Assembly: GCA_012934845.2 (NCBI GenBank)
Contig: WNNJ02003028.1
Coordinates: forward strand, 310,001-374,000
DNA: 64,000 nucleotides
Direction of reading: 5' to 3'
Source: Pomphorhynchus laevis
Taxonomy: Eukaryota > Acanthocephala > Palaeacanthocephala > Echinorhynchida > Pomphorhynchidae
Below are positions 53,340-64,000 of the stretch, piece by piece. Positions within the stretch are counted from its first letter, which is position 1, and the number at the start of each line of letters is the position of its first letter. Both the position numbers and the translations under genes were made by a program. The notes under the pieces are model-generated. The model saw nothing but the letters and a program-made list of their open reading frames with translations. It did not search any database and had not been told where the DNA came from.

Positions 53340-53483
53340 GTTCTAGCTAATTACATTCCAGATTATTCTTGTCAGTTCCAGATTATTCCTGTCAGTAACA
53401 GATTATGCCTTCAGTTCCTGATTATTCCTGTCAGTTCCGCTCGCTACGCTCGCAGATTGAGCTCAATCTATCGATAAAAGGTT
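53340..53483 (+). repeat. Short tandem repeat ahead of LINE-B ORF1
   Basis: Four imperfect copies of CAGATTATTCCTGTCAGTTC (about 20-22 bp) at 53358-53438, then CGCTCGCTACGCTCGC, a GC-rich patch able to form a small hairpin. It may be the 5' UTR of the LINE-B copy that follows. Confidence 0.7.
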
Positions 53484-54750
53484 ATGCCTAAAAAAGCGAG
53501 ATCTCAGATCCCTGTTCCTGATCAAGCATCTTCCACATCGGAATGCAATGATGGTTATACCAGTTTTGAAGTTGGATGCGATTTCAAAGATTGTGATGTA
53601 TGGACACTTGTTCGTGTTAAAATATCCGACCACTCGGTGTATAAACGTAAACAGTTCACATGGGGTCTTTGTACATCAGTACGACTACTACAGTTATCCT
53701 GCTCCTCTACTCCTGTATCACACACGACCACTCAGACCAATGCTGTTTTAGATGTTTCTCTCGCATCAACACCTGACTTCGCATCTTATAATCCCATTAT
53801 TAAACCTACTCTCTCACACACTCCTCGTTCAACTACGTACCAAACTTCCATTAATCTTTCTCATTCTAACAATGCTAACGGTAAAGCTTTTCATCTCGTA
53901 CCTCCTCTTTCCTATTCCTCCCTCAATCTAAATAAATCTCAAACTTCTTTATTCTCCTCACGTACTCCTTACTCGACCTCCCCCGTATCACTTCTCAATA
54001 ATTTAAATCCTTCCATCAAAATCATTTCCGGTAACATTTCCGATCAACTGATTCAACACTCCATTCCTGTCGCTCATGCACCAACCTATCTTAATTATCC
54101 TTACTCTACCTCCCACGTAACACTTCCAAATAATTTACATCCTTCATTTAAAATCATCTCCAGTCACATCTCTGATCAACCGATTCAACACACCCGCTCC
54201 TGTCACACTTGCTCCAACCAATATTAATTCTCTATCAAGCACCCCTGTCATTTCCACTTCTATCTGCTCATCTGCCTCTACTCCTACCAGCTCTGTCCGT
54301 CCACCACTTCCACGAAATCGTTTTCCTTCGCGCGATCGCTGTATAATCATATCAAACTTAAAGCTTTCCGAATCTGCTTCTCCACAATCTTGCCTCGATG
54401 ACGATGTATCTGCTTTCAGGTCTATACTAGCAACCATTCTTCCTGATGATAACCCATCCCTCTTCAATAATATCGCTCCTGTATCCTTTATTCGTTTTAA
54501 CAAATCCACTAAATCCGATCATCTCAGTCCTCCACTCTTAAAAATCGTTTTTCGACATAGTTCACATGCCTCTTCGGTACTATCCCAACGTTTTAAACTT
54601 CTTACCACTTTATCTACTTGCCGAATATTTCCTGACTGCTCCCCTTCTGATATTGCCCAGCTCAATTTAGCTCGCTTTGAGAAACATCGACGTGAAACAA
54701 ACGGCGAGGCATCCTTATCTATACGTCAAATCAACACAAGACCAAAAATT
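53484..54750 (+). pseudogene. LINE-B ORF1
   Basis: The open part 53484-54227 encodes 247 residues: a basic start MPKKARSQIPVPDQASS, a Cys-containing segment VGCDFKDCDVWTLV, then a long Ser/Thr/Pro-rich repeat-like tract in which STSPVSLLNNLNPSIKIIS and TSHVTLPNNLHPSFKIIS are two related units. In other frames an RNA-binding-like end follows at 54340-54750 (CIIISNLKLSESASPQSCLD, VFRHSSHASSVLSQRFKLL, IFPDCSPSDIAQLNLARF). The order suggests an ORF1 with a disordered N-terminal part and an RRM-like C-terminal part. Frame changes occur near 54190 and 54340. Confidence 0.6.
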
Positions 54751-54752
54751 CG

Positions 54753-55920
54753 ATGGCGTCCCATCTCTTCCCCTTGTCTTCTTCACTAGTCGATCTCGCC
54801 CCTAAGCATACTTTTCGTATTAGTCTATTCAACACTCGCTTCATTCTTCATAAAGCTGATATGCTTCTCGATATCTTCGATCAATTATCTATCGATATTC
54901 TCTGCATTACCGAATCCTGGCACTCTGACTCCGACGATCTTGCTATTCGTCGTCTATGTCGCTCTGGTTGTTCTCTAGTTGAATCAGCTCGTCAAATTGC
55001 ATCTCATACATCTACTGCTTATAACCATGGCGGTATTGTTGCCATTGCTTGTCACCCAATGTCTTTACGTAAAATCAACGTTAACATCCGTTACACTTCG
55101 TTCGAATTACTCATATGCAGATTATCAACGCCTTTTCCTCTGGAACTTGTGATTGTATACCGTCCAGGTTCAGTTGCCCCATCACGTATCTTCTTAAACG
55201 ACCTTGCAGATATAATGTCTCACTGTTCATTGTCTTATACTCCTTCTTTTGTTCTCGGTGACTTTAATATTCGTCTTGATCGCCCGTCTGACTCTGACTC
55301 TATCACTTTAACTAATTTTTTTCTGATTTTAACTATAAATTACTTTCAACAAGCCCAAATCATATTCTCGGCGGTGCTCTCGACATCATTGCTGTTCCTA
55401 ACTGCTTCAATGACTATACCTTCTTGTCAATTACTGATCCTGGTTTGCCCGATCATTTCGTTGTCACTCTTACTCTTACTTGTCCCCATCCTCCTTCTCC
55501 GCCTTTACCATAATCCACACCAAGTCGACCCTGGAAGCTTTTCGATGTCCCTATTCTCTGCACAGCCGTACTCAATTCTTCATTATTTTTACTTCCTCTT
55601 AACTATCTCTCTCCCGATGATCTCTGCATTCTGTTTGATTCTGAACTTACGTCGATCCTCAATAACCTTCTGCCTAGTCGACTTCGACGTTCCCAGCGCT
55701 TGCGCCATGCTCCCTGGTTCGATTTTGACTGTAGTCTTTCCAAGCGTCGACTCCGTCACTCTTTTCGTATGTATAAACGCTTTCTTAAACGTTCACCCAA
55801 CTCACTCCCTCCAAATCTTCGTGATTCCTACTTTTCTCAACGCCGTTCACATCTCATTCTTATACGTACTAAACGTACTCTCTTTTGGCGAAATCAACTC
55901 GAGTCATCTTCCATGTAAGA
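54753..55920 (+). pseudogene. LINE-B ORF2, endonuclease part and linker
   Basis: Frame from 54753: ISLFNTRFILHKADMLLDI, ILCITESWHSDSD (catalytic Glu), NHGGIVAIACHP, LELVIVYRPGS and PSFVLGDFNIRLDRPSDSD (catalytic Asp), i.e. an AP-type LINE endonuclease. A frameshift near 55330 moves the rest to another frame (PNHILGGALDIIAVP, ITDPGLPDHFVVTL with the Asp-His). From 55700 the linker is open again: MRHAPWFDFDCSLSKRRLRH. The RT does not follow in this copy. Confidence 0.8.
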
Positions 55921-56837
55921 TGATAAGTTACATCTTGTAACTTTTCATACCCCTTCATTTCTCAACGTGGCAAATGCGTGCAAAATGCACGCTTACATGA
56001 CCACTAACAAACAAAAAAAGAACATCAAAGATCACAGGTAATTAGTTAATTGTTGAAATAAAATTGGATTTGGCGTTTGAAGTACGGCATAGATGTTGAT
56101 TGGCTGATATGAATAGGCAGTTGATTCCACAAGAAAAGAGCAACCACAACGAAGGAGCGGAAGCCAAAAGAGGTAGAGTAGATTGGGACATGTAAAAGAA
56201 GCGAATTACGGGAACGCAGAGCACAATACACAGTACGAGAATTGTCGAGAAAAGGAAGGTTGAGAAATGAAGGGGTATGAGAAGTTATAAGGTGAAAAGC
56301 AATGATAAGAAGACGAATTTAAACACGACAATAAATGGTAGGCCAATCAAGAGAAACAAGATAGTGGGATGTATGATCAAAACGACGAAGACGTAGGAGA
56401 ACTCGGACGGCAGCGTTGATGATCCGTTGTAAAGGAAGAAGAGTGGATTTAGATGAGTTGGAAAATAGACTAAGACAGTAATCAAGTCTTGAGAAAAGAA
56501 GAGAAGATATGAGAGTCATACAATAAGGGAAATCGATTAATCTACGAACTTGACGGAGATTGCGGAGTATCAACTAGCTGAGCGTACTTTATCACTAACG
56601 AAAGGTTCAAGTGAAAGTCGTTTGTCGAAATGAAAGCCTAGGAAAACGAGATTATCAATGATAGGAAGAATTGTGGAATTTAGTGATACGGAAGGAAGTT
56701 CTACGCCGAAGCTTCGAGGTAGGATCCACATAATTTTAGATTTATCAGGATTCAGAGAAAGGCCAAGGGAAGAAGTATGATTGGAAATTGAGACAAGACA
56801 GCTGGAAACAGAAACACTAAGATCATGACTACGATAA
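55921..56837 (-). mobile_element. LINE-B 3' fragment, antisense, joined head-on to the sense copy
   Basis: A sense scrap of the LINE-B C-terminal region (CTTTTCATACCCCTTCATTT at 55940) meets the antisense 3' end at about 55965, where GTGGCAAATGCGTGC begins. The antisense copy then runs to 56837 with the usual C-terminal coding remains (56235-56570: RSRNSLLLHVPIYSTSFGF, RLDYCLSLFSNSSKSTLLPL) and 3' stem GCGTGC-attt-GCACGC. The joint is an inverted one, not a simple insertion. Confidence 0.75.
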
Positions 56838-57135
56838 GCAGATTATCGTCCTGTTTACTGTTCGTTGCGTTCCTGTAATTCCATTCTTTACATGTCCCAA
56901 ACTACTCTACCTCCTTTGGACTCTGCTCCTTCCTGATGGCTGCTCCTCTATCGTGGAGTCATCTGCCTATTCACATACGCCAACCAACTTCCCTGCCGTG
57001 CTTCAAACGCCGAATCCGATCCCATTTAAAAAATTTATCTGCTTGACTTTTTCATTTTTGTTTGTGGACTTGTAAGCGTGCAGCTTGTACGCATTTGCCA
57101 CGTTAAATAAATTTGTATTATTATATTAAAGACTA
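56838..57135 (+). mobile_element. LINE-B 3' fragment, sense
   Basis: Switches orientation again at 56838: RPVYCSLRSCNSILYMSQTTL-like coding remains, then the 3' stem GCGTGCAGCTTGTACGC and CATTTGCCACGTTAAATAAATTTG. Three LINE-B pieces (sense, antisense, sense) are therefore joined end to end from 55920 to 57135. Confidence 0.8.
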
Positions 57136-57256
57136 GGAATAATGTTATCAAACGACCTCTCCGCTAAGCTTAATACTGATTACGTGTATGCTAAATTTTT
57201 TGCGCATGATGGGGCTTCTTAACCGTACTTTTTAATTTCATTTTATTCTCAAGACA

Positions 57257-59140
57257 CTAATTTATGACCTTAGCTAATTCAATTTCGACACACTCTTTAA
57301 TAACATCAGGATCCAAAATGGACCAAATCATCGTATAGTCGTTCGCGAATTTGATTCCGCACGAGTTAATAAGCGAAAGCTCAAGATTATTTGCATACAT
57401 GGCAAATAATATTGGTGAAATAACACTGCCCTGAGGCACTCCTGCGAGTATCGGAAACACATCTGAGCGATATCCGTTATATGTCATAACTGACTACACG
57501 CAGAAAGAAAAGAATATACCCAAGCAACTTGCCAGAGTGGGAAATCATTGATCTCCATTTTATTCAATAGGATAAAATGACTGACACTCGAATGCCTTTC
57601 CGAAGCCTGTCTAAATGCAAATTGGGATGCATGAAGTCGAACTGTCCAAAATATCAATAACTCTTTTTGGTAAAAGCAAAAGAGCGTTAACCGATGACTG
57701 ATTTTGTCGATAAGCAAATTGATCGTCACTTAGTACAGCATTGTAAGTGCTTAGAAATCTTTTGCAAAAACAAAATTCAAGCAACTTCCCTAAAATGGAA
57801 TTCAAAGTAATCGGTCCAAAGTTGAGCCCAGTTTTAACCTTTATGATAAGTATCACTTTAGACGACTTTGACAGTCATGAAATATCGTTGATTAAAAGCT
57901 CATTGTGAAAAGGGAAGCTAAGATAAGGGATAACTCTATAATTAGTAATTTAGCGAGCCAGCAACTAATACAATTTCCGTATTCTTTCGATGAGTTGAGG
58001 GTGGAAAGTAATTCTTCAATATCTATATGAGAGACATACATTTCATTAGTTGAGGGAGAAATGTCTGTACATATTTTTTGGATACTTCACCAACGGTTTA
58101 ATTCATTAAGCCTCATTACCAATTCGTCTTCACTAAGATTACGAAAAGCATTGTGGGCTTTATGATTTGTGAAAGTCATGCAAATTTTTCTTATACGGTA
58201 TCTTGACATAGAAAGTAAATTTAGATGATACAATTTCTTTGACAGTAATTTGATTGTCTAGCTTTGTAGTGAGCCAACTAAATATGTATCGATCATCTTT
58301 ATTGTAAGCCTTATCTCTTTGATTATGTAAATCTTTAATCAGCGGAGTTAACCAAAGAGGATAATGATTCGTCAACTTAACCATCCTATGTGGAAGTGTA
58401 TACGCAATACAGCATCAATACATCCCGTTAATAATTGAATTCCTTCGGATACATCCAATGAGTCCCAATTATATAAAGTCAAACTATGCTTCACTCCTTG
58501 CTTCACTATGATTAGATGCTGATTCCTTTTATCATACACAATGTTGTAAGAAGTTGAACATTCAACAAGATTAGACGGGGAAACCAACAACACTGGGTGA
58601 TCAAAACTGATTATTGAAGCCAATTTCATAACCTTGGTCGTGTAAGCAGTCACATTTATATATATTATGTCTAAGTACACTCTATATCTCATTGGAAAGT
58701 CTACAATTCGCTGTAATCCAAAACTATGAGCAAAGTCGTTATAAGGAATTCTATTGAAATCACCTAGTAGTAATACGTACGAATTAGAAGCAGTTATATC
58801 GTTCATTATGTTATTTAGAAGCAAGATATATCTCGATTCATCTTTACTTGGCGGCCGGTATATCAACACTGCCGTGAGATTGAAAGAACGACATTTTGAA
58901 CAATTACAAAATTTTACAGCTAGGAACTTCAAAATCAACATCAATGAGTTCCGAAATCACATCAGTATTCAAGTTTGAGCGTTTTCTTAGAAATATGAAT
59001 AACCCAACATTGACGCGGTAACAACGATTGATATAAAAAGTGTGAAAGCCTTCGATATTATAATATATACTCGTTTCGTCATTCAACCATGATTCTTTCA
59101 TAAATGCTATGTTTACTTCTGGAGTTAAAATAATGGACAC
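57257..59140 (-). pseudogene. LINE-C ORF2 (endonuclease and reverse transcriptase)
   Basis: Endonuclease: IAFMKESWLNDETSIYYNIE (59110; the catalytic Glu is present), LTAVLIYRPPSKDESRYI, VLLLGDFNRIPY (58740; catalytic Asp), SFDHPVLLVSPSN (the usual SDH reads FDH). Linker: NHYPLWLTPLIKDLHNQRDKAY. RT: GPITLNSILGKLLEFCF, VLSDDQFAYRQNQSSVNALL, ILDSSTSCIPICI, GVPQGSVISPILFAMYANNL and then FANDYTMIW, where Y-A-D-D has become F-A-N-D, so the catalytic site is lost. Several frameshifts. Confidence 0.75.
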
Positions 59141-59386
59141 TAGGTTGTTAATTTTTTGAATAGACTTCTAACTTACTATACATAATGCGCGGATATCTGA
59201 AACTGCAAGAACTGGTATCTGACTGTAAAGACAAAACATTTGGTCAACTATTAAAGTCGCTAAGTTTCGAATGTACTACATGATATGCTAGTCATGAGCT
59301 TTCCAAAAGATCTTCACACCATTTATATTAGAGGTCATAGAACTCAACTTTTCAATCACTTTATCCCTGTAAATCGTAAACTGCTT

Positions 59387-59773
59387 TCACGGATTCTCCA
59401 ACTCTAATTTACGGCGCTTTTCTCTCAAGGTAAAATTTGAATCTCGTTCATTACGCGATAAATCCGCTTGGATGTAAATATTTTGATAATTTCTAGTGAG
59501 ACGAAGTATCGATTTCTTTAAAAACTCGAATCTTAGATTCTGGTTAACCTTAACCCTTAATAGTTGCGTACCGTTATCATTAATCTTTCCTAGTCTCTTT
59601 AATTCTAGATTAGAATTGTCACTAAGATTTATACGGATAGATTGGCACACTTGGCTTACTAAATCCCTTTTATTTTCACTAGACGCGGTCCCCGAAATTA
59701 TGACATCTCTGCGTTTATCGTCGGCACTAATTCGCTCGATAGAGATTGATAAATGATCATTTTTTGGAAGCAA
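59387..59773 (-). pseudogene. LINE-C ORF1 (RRM-like RNA-binding)
   Basis: 128 codons: ISADDKRRDVIISGTASSEN, QVCQSIRINLSDNSNLELKR, LGKINDNGTQLLRVKVNQNL, FEFLKKSILRLTRNYQNIYI, QADLSRNERDSNFTLREKRR. The VIISGI...LGK....LLRVK......L.....L......IYI..DLT..ER....LR..RR pattern is the RRM plus C-terminal domain of two-ORF LINE ORF1 proteins. The N-terminal coiled coil would lie upstream (59774-59900) and is not readable. Confidence 0.65.
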
Positions 59774-59900
59774 GTGCTTTCACAATAACCTCCTTGTCAA
59801 CTACATAATCGGATTTCAAACGAACACAATTAATCGTGGAAGGTAGGGTGCGACGATGTCTAACATATGCTTAAAAACGTTTAGTAGTCAGGTTAATGTC

Positions 59901-60515
59901 AGAAGCAATATCCTCTTCAAATGCTTTTTTAAGGGTTAGTTGGTTGCAGAAATTGCGGAGTTTTTTTTACTCATGGAGCATGACAGTGTTGCTTTGAGAG
60001 ATTTGCCACAATCGATTTCTTTCCTTGATCACATTCTTAAGCTCATTGCTAACATGTTAAGATGTTACACTTTAGGAAATTGAGCAGGCAAGCTTCTGAG
60101 ATTGGAATAACCTACCACTGGATAATATTCATTAGTACATTCTCTATGAATAGTTAGATGATAACTTCCTTTTCAAGCATATATCCACTATATGTTCAAT
60201 CATGCCGTTGCCACGTCTAGTAAAAGAAAAATATTACGTAAAATTCGTATTTTGTTACATAGTCGATAACCGCGTTCTAGCAGGCACTTTACTTGTTCTG
60301 CCGATCCTAACAGACTTTTAGCAGTCATCTTCTATCGTTCTTCTTATGCAACCTATAGAGCTGTTTCAATTGGATAGACAACGCGTCTCTTCCTCACCTT
60401 TTTTCGAACAAATTAGAGAATAACACAGCTGATTAACTCAATGATCAGCAAGTTTCTATTACACACTGCTAGTATGAATTATATATTAACACTGCAGATA
60501 TTAATGTTTAATTAT
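59901..60515. other. Spacer without recognised gene
   Basis: Mixed-composition DNA; the first part may be the decayed 5' end of LINE-C. No domain, tRNA or long repeat was recognised. Confidence 0.45.
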
Positions 60516-61885
60516 TATTGATATTTATCCTCATCTTAATACAAATCAACGCTTATCTCTCCTCATCCAATCTATACCCTCCTTTCCAATCCGCTTTCCG
60601 CTCTAATCACTCGACAGAAATCGTATGCATAAAAGTGTACAATGACTTACTCATTTCTCGAGACAAGGCTCTATATAGTGTTCTCATCTCCCTCGACCTC
60701 TCCTCCGCATTCGACATTGTCGACCACTCCGTCCTCCTTTCTCGCCTTCGTTATGATTACGGCTTTTCTTCCTCCTCCGTAGCATGGTTCGCTTCATATC
60801 TATCCGACCGTTCCTTTCGCGTCTGTTCCTAATTCATCATCCTCCCCTCCCATCCCTATTTTTTGCGGGGTCCCACAAGGTTCAGTCCTAGGTCCCCTGC
60901 TTTTCTCTCTTCTGCTTGGCGATCTATCTCCGTTTATCAAACCTTACTCCTTTAAGGTCATGCAATACGCCGATGACATTCTAATCTATGCTCATGCACC
61001 CGCACATCGCATTCACGATATCGGCATTTCTGCCTCCAACTGTCTTTCTTCTATCTACAAACGTCTCTCCAATCTCCATCTCGTTCTAAACCCCGAAAAG
61101 TCCAAAATAATGTGGATCCTCCCCGTAAACCAAACATATATCCTCCCATTGTTTCTTTTGCTTCATCAGTCATCCCCATAGTCCACAATCTCACTTTCTT
61201 AGGCTTCCATTTCGATGATCACCTTTCCCTTAAACCCTTCGTCCGTGACAAGGTCCGCTCATCTAACTTAATTATCCGTGACATCCGCCGTATCCGCCCC
61301 CTTATCGACTTCCGTTCTTGTATGTCTCTTCTTTCATCGTTTCTTTTCCCTAAAATCGATTACTGCCTTAGCCTTTTCGCCAATTCTCCAAAATCCATCA
61401 TCCTACCCCTACAACGAATAATCAACACCGTCGTTCGAGTGCTCTTTCGTCTCCGTCGCTTCGACCACACATCCACATATTTTGCCCAACTCTCCTGGCC
61501 CACCATCCACATCCGCATCAAACTCCGCCTTCTTCTCGTTACTTTTCGTCTCATCGCTGTCGGCTCCCCATCGTTCATCAACCTTCCTTTCTTAGACGAT
61601 ACTCGCCCCACCTCGCTATCGCTTCGTTCCTGTCATACCCTCTTACTCCACGTTCCTAACTACTCCAACAACTACGGTCTCCGATCCTTCCTCGTCGCCG
61701 CCTCACTCGCCTGGAATCAACTCCCTCTCGACGTTCGCCGCGCCCCCTCCTTTATCACATTCAAACACCTCCTCCGTTCACACCTTCTCGACACCTGATT
61801 CACATTCTTGTTTTTTGTTGTGGTCATGTAAGCGTGCGCTGGCACGCATTTGCCACGTTAAAATAAATCCTTTTTTTATCGATTT
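60516..61885 (+). mobile_element. LINE-B 3' half: reverse transcriptase to tail
   Basis: The longest LINE-B RT copy. It starts inside the RT fingers, runs to the end of ORF2 at 61798 and then through an 80-bp 3' UTR with the stem GCGTGCGCTGGCACGC (61828-61845), CATTTGCCACGTTAAAATAAA and a T-rich joint. It is 5'-truncated. Confidence 0.85.
60518..61798 (+). pseudogene. LINE-B ORF2, reverse transcriptase and C-terminal domain
   Basis: Three frames in order: FQSAFRSNHSTEIVCIKVYN and LISLDLSSAFDIVDHSVLLS (to 60832); then GVPQGSVLGPLLFSLLLGDL and the catalytic MQYADDILIYAHAP (60960-61181), with LVLNPEKSKIMWILP; then LGFHFDDHLSLKPFVRDKVR, FPKIDYCLSLFANSPKSIIL, LQRIINTVVRVLFRLRRFDH and the end WNQLPLDVRRAPSFITFKHL (61112-61798). 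Two frameshifts (near 60830 and 61130) are the only visible breaks. The LDLSSAFDTVDH and YADD..IY motifs and the WNQLP..VR.A end place it in the CR1/L2-like group. Confidence 0.85.
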
Positions 61886-62595
61886 ATTGATAAATTACCG
61901 ATCGAGTTTGCTACTTTCGTAAAAGTAAGCGTTTGATTTACACTGCCGTAGTTATTGGGCTATGTTAAAGATCAATTAAGGTTTCCTAATGAAAAAACTT
62001 AATTTCTCTTAAATTTAATGGTTTCTTATTTAGACATTTCTTTTCTTGACTAAGAAATTTTTTTAATTTCTGTAAAATATTTGACACAATAACATCTTAG
62101 TTCTTTCTTATTTTATGACTTGTCATCAGTTTGTCTAAAATTTAGTCTTGATATTTCTCGACATATTGATTTAGAGTTTACTTCATACTTTTCTAAGATA
62201 ACATATAGTTCATACATGTTATTTTCTAATTTTTGAACTTTAGCTTTTTAATGCAAACCACAATCGAAAAATTCCAAATTAACTTAACTACCATGATAAC
62301 GCCTTTGAACTGTTCTCTACTCTGACATTCATGCAACACAATTAGTAACTGCCGATTTTATCAAAGAGACCTTTAGTATGGAAATTGTCATTACACCGTT
62401 TGTATGCGTTTAGCGGCACCAGAATTCCCTTACACGAACGATGTAAAATTTGTTTGTTTCTTACCTTACCAATTATGCTCATCCCTACTTTGTGTCTTAT
62501 CCTGGGCGTATTTCTAAATGGAGTCGAAAGACATAAATGGGCTTTAATTATCATTATATTTGCTATTATTTATAGATGACCACAAAGTTGATTGG
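61886..62595. other. Spacer with one possible coding exon
   Basis: Frame 62385-62579 (plus) reads HRLYAFSGTRIPLHERCKIC, LFLTLPIMLIPTLCLILGVF and KWALIIIIFAIIY, two hydrophobic segments in DNA that is less AT-rich than its flanks. It could be an exon of a membrane protein, but no family, clear splice pair or partner exon was found. The rest (61890-62340) is AT-rich. Confidence 0.35.
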
Positions 62596-62599
62596 CATA

Positions 62600-64000
62600 A
62601 TAATAATTTATTTAAAGTGGAAATGCTTTCTAACTGCACGCTCACAAGTACACTAACTAAAAACAGCAAAAATCATAGATAAATTTGTTAAATTGTTTAA
62701 ATGGAATTGGATTTGGCGTTTGAAACAAGGCATTGATGTTGATTGACGGATATGAATGGGCAGGTGATTTCACGAGAGAGGAGCAGCCACAACGAAGGAG
62801 CGGAAGACAAAAGAGGTAGAGTAGTTTGGAACATGTAAAAGAAGGGAATTACGGGAACGCGAGGTACAGTAAACAGGACGAGAATTGTCGAGAAAAGGAA
62901 TGTTCATAAATGAAGGAGTAGAAAAAGTTACAAGGCGGAAGGCAATGATAAGAAGAGGAATTTGAACACTCAAATAAATCATAGGCCAATCGAGAGAGGC
63001 AAGATGGTAGGATGTATGACCAAAACGACGAAGACATGGGAGAATTTGGACGGCTACGTTTACGATGCGTTGTAAGGGAAGAAAAGTGGATTTAGGTGAG
63101 TTGGAAAATAAACTAAGACAGTAATCAAGTATTGAGAATAGGAGAGTAGATATGAGAGTCATACAAGAAGGGAAATCGATCAATCTACGAATTTGACGGA
63201 GGTTGCGGAGAATCAAGGTAGATGAGCGTACTTTATCTCTAACGAAAGGTTTAAGTGAAAGTCGGTTGTCGAAATGGAAGCCTAAGAAAACGAGATTGTC
63301 AACGATATGAAGAATTGTAGAATTTAATGATACGGAGGGAGGTTCTAAGCCGAGGCGTCGAGGTAGGATCCACATAATTTTGGATTTATCAGGATTCAGA
63401 GTAGGACGAAGAGAAGAAAGATGATTGTAAATTGAGGCAAGACAGTCGGAAGCAGAAACACTAAGATCGCGAATACGATAAACAGGTGCATAAGCATAGA
63501 TGAGAATGTTATCAGCATATTGCATAACATGAAAGTTAAATGTATGAGAAATCGAAGACAAATCACCGAGAAAAGAGAAAAGCATAGGGACTAATACGGA
63601 GACTTGTGGAACACCGGACGGGATGGATGAAGGATGTGATAGAAGAGGTAGTATAGACGCGAAATGTACGGTTTGATAGATATGAAGAAAACCATGATAC
63701 AGTTGGTAAAGAGAAGCCATAATCATGACGAAGGCGATGGAGAAGAATCGAGTGATCGACGATGTCAAAAGCAGACGATAGATCAAGAGAAACTATGACA
63801 CTACATAATTTATGATCGCGCGATATGAGTAAGTCGTTATAAACTTTAAGACATGCAATTTCAGTAGAGTGAAATTGCATTGGAAGGGAGGGAACAAGTT
63901 GGAGCAAAATAGATATTTATTAACTTGCTTGAGAACAAGACGTTCAAGGAGTTTAAAGAGGGTTGGGAGAAGTGAGATAGGACGGTACGAAGATGGTAAT
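62600..64000 (-). mobile_element. LINE-B 3' half, antisense, running off the window
   Basis: Minus-strand copy with a tail near 62605 (GCACGCTC...) and coding DNA to the window end. It holds the same RT order as 60516-61885: LQLVPSLPMQFHSTEIACLK, VSLDLSSAFDIVDHSILLHR, then in another frame VPQVSVLVPMLFSFLGDLSS, MQYADNILIYAYAP (YADD is YADN here), LRPTLNPDKSKIMWILPRRL, LGFHFDNRLSLKPFVRDKVR and the C-terminal domain to 62770. A frame change lies near 63570-63780. The 5' end lies beyond 64000. Confidence 0.85.

Larger units (their letters stand above)
53484..55920 (+). mobile_element. LINE-B 5' half: ORF1 and endonuclease
   Basis: The 5' part of the LINE family whose 3' part is at 60.5-61.9 kb: ORF1 (53484-54750), endonuclease (54753-55600) and the linker before the RT (to 55920). 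The RT is missing; from 55921 fragments of the LINE-B 3' end follow in both directions. It is GC-richer than the background and one of the better-kept LINE segments here. Confidence 0.75.
57140..59900 (-). mobile_element. LINE-C, CR1-like LINE (ORF1, endonuclease, RT)
   Basis: A 5' to 3' order on the minus strand: ORF1 at 59773-59387, endonuclease at 59140-58370, linker at 58384-58160, RT from 57860 to 57257. The 3' end is lost near 57140. Most ORFs are interrupted, yet all domains are in the right order, so this is one decayed copy rather than a pile of scraps. It is AT-richer than LINE-A and LINE-B. Confidence 0.75.

Overview
This is a 64 kb piece of AT-rich animal nuclear DNA. The evidence is a spliced host gene, GT-AG introns and a dense load of metazoan transposons: two-ORF LINEs of Jockey/CR1 type, Penelope-like elements with GIY-YIG domains, a Merlin DNA transposon and Ty3/gypsy-like fossils. 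The CR1-type ORF1 and RT sequences, Merlin and the Penelope elements resemble what is seen in flatworms, especially trematodes. That assignment is a guess from family resemblance and is not proven.

One host gene can be rebuilt from splice sites and reading phase. It is an EF-hand protein of the EFHD/swiprosin family on the minus strand: exon 1 at 29763-29932, exon 2 at 9818-9903, exon 3 at 9712-9773, exon 4 at 9527-9649 and exon 5 at 6890-6988. It encodes 179 residues. Intron 1 is about 19.9 kb and intron 4 about 2.5 kb, and both are filled with mobile DNA. All intron phases agree across the joins.

Layout. 1-1020: LINE endonuclease remnant. 1080-6890: AT-rich DNA with a minisatellite, palindromes and a Penelope tail. 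6890-9903: EFHD exons 5 to 2 with copies of a hairpin-bearing repeat, called H here. 11.2-21 kb: a LINE-B tail and two decayed LINE-A copies. 21.2-22 kb: Merlin. 22.4-25.7 kb: LINE tail, H copies and a gypsy integrase fossil. 25.5-28.6 kb: left arm of a 3.1 kb inverted repeat. 29.8-31 kb: EFHD exon 1 and its upstream region. 31-39.4 kb: a 226 bp palindrome, an LTR fossil, Penelope fragments and an RT with tandemly repeated catalytic segments. 39.7-46.9 kb: right arms of the inverted repeats. 47-64 kb: LINEs almost without a break (LINE-E, F, D, B, C, B).

The striking large-scale feature is a set of nested and overlapping inverted repeats between about 8 and 47 kb: 7981-8725 with 23446-24203; 11505-11760 plus 15816-17074 with 44659-45917 plus 46563-46900; 24563-25697 with 29899-31004; and 25474-28572 with 39736-42833. 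LINE-A1 interrupts one arm and a LINE-B fragment interrupts its partner, so the inverted duplication predates both insertions. Two of these repeats carry copies of the start of EFHD exon 1 with its upstream DNA, so host 5' sequence has been duplicated along with the repeat.

No tRNA, rRNA, CRISPR array or bacterial operon was seen. Family assignments rest on motifs read by eye; no database search was possible.
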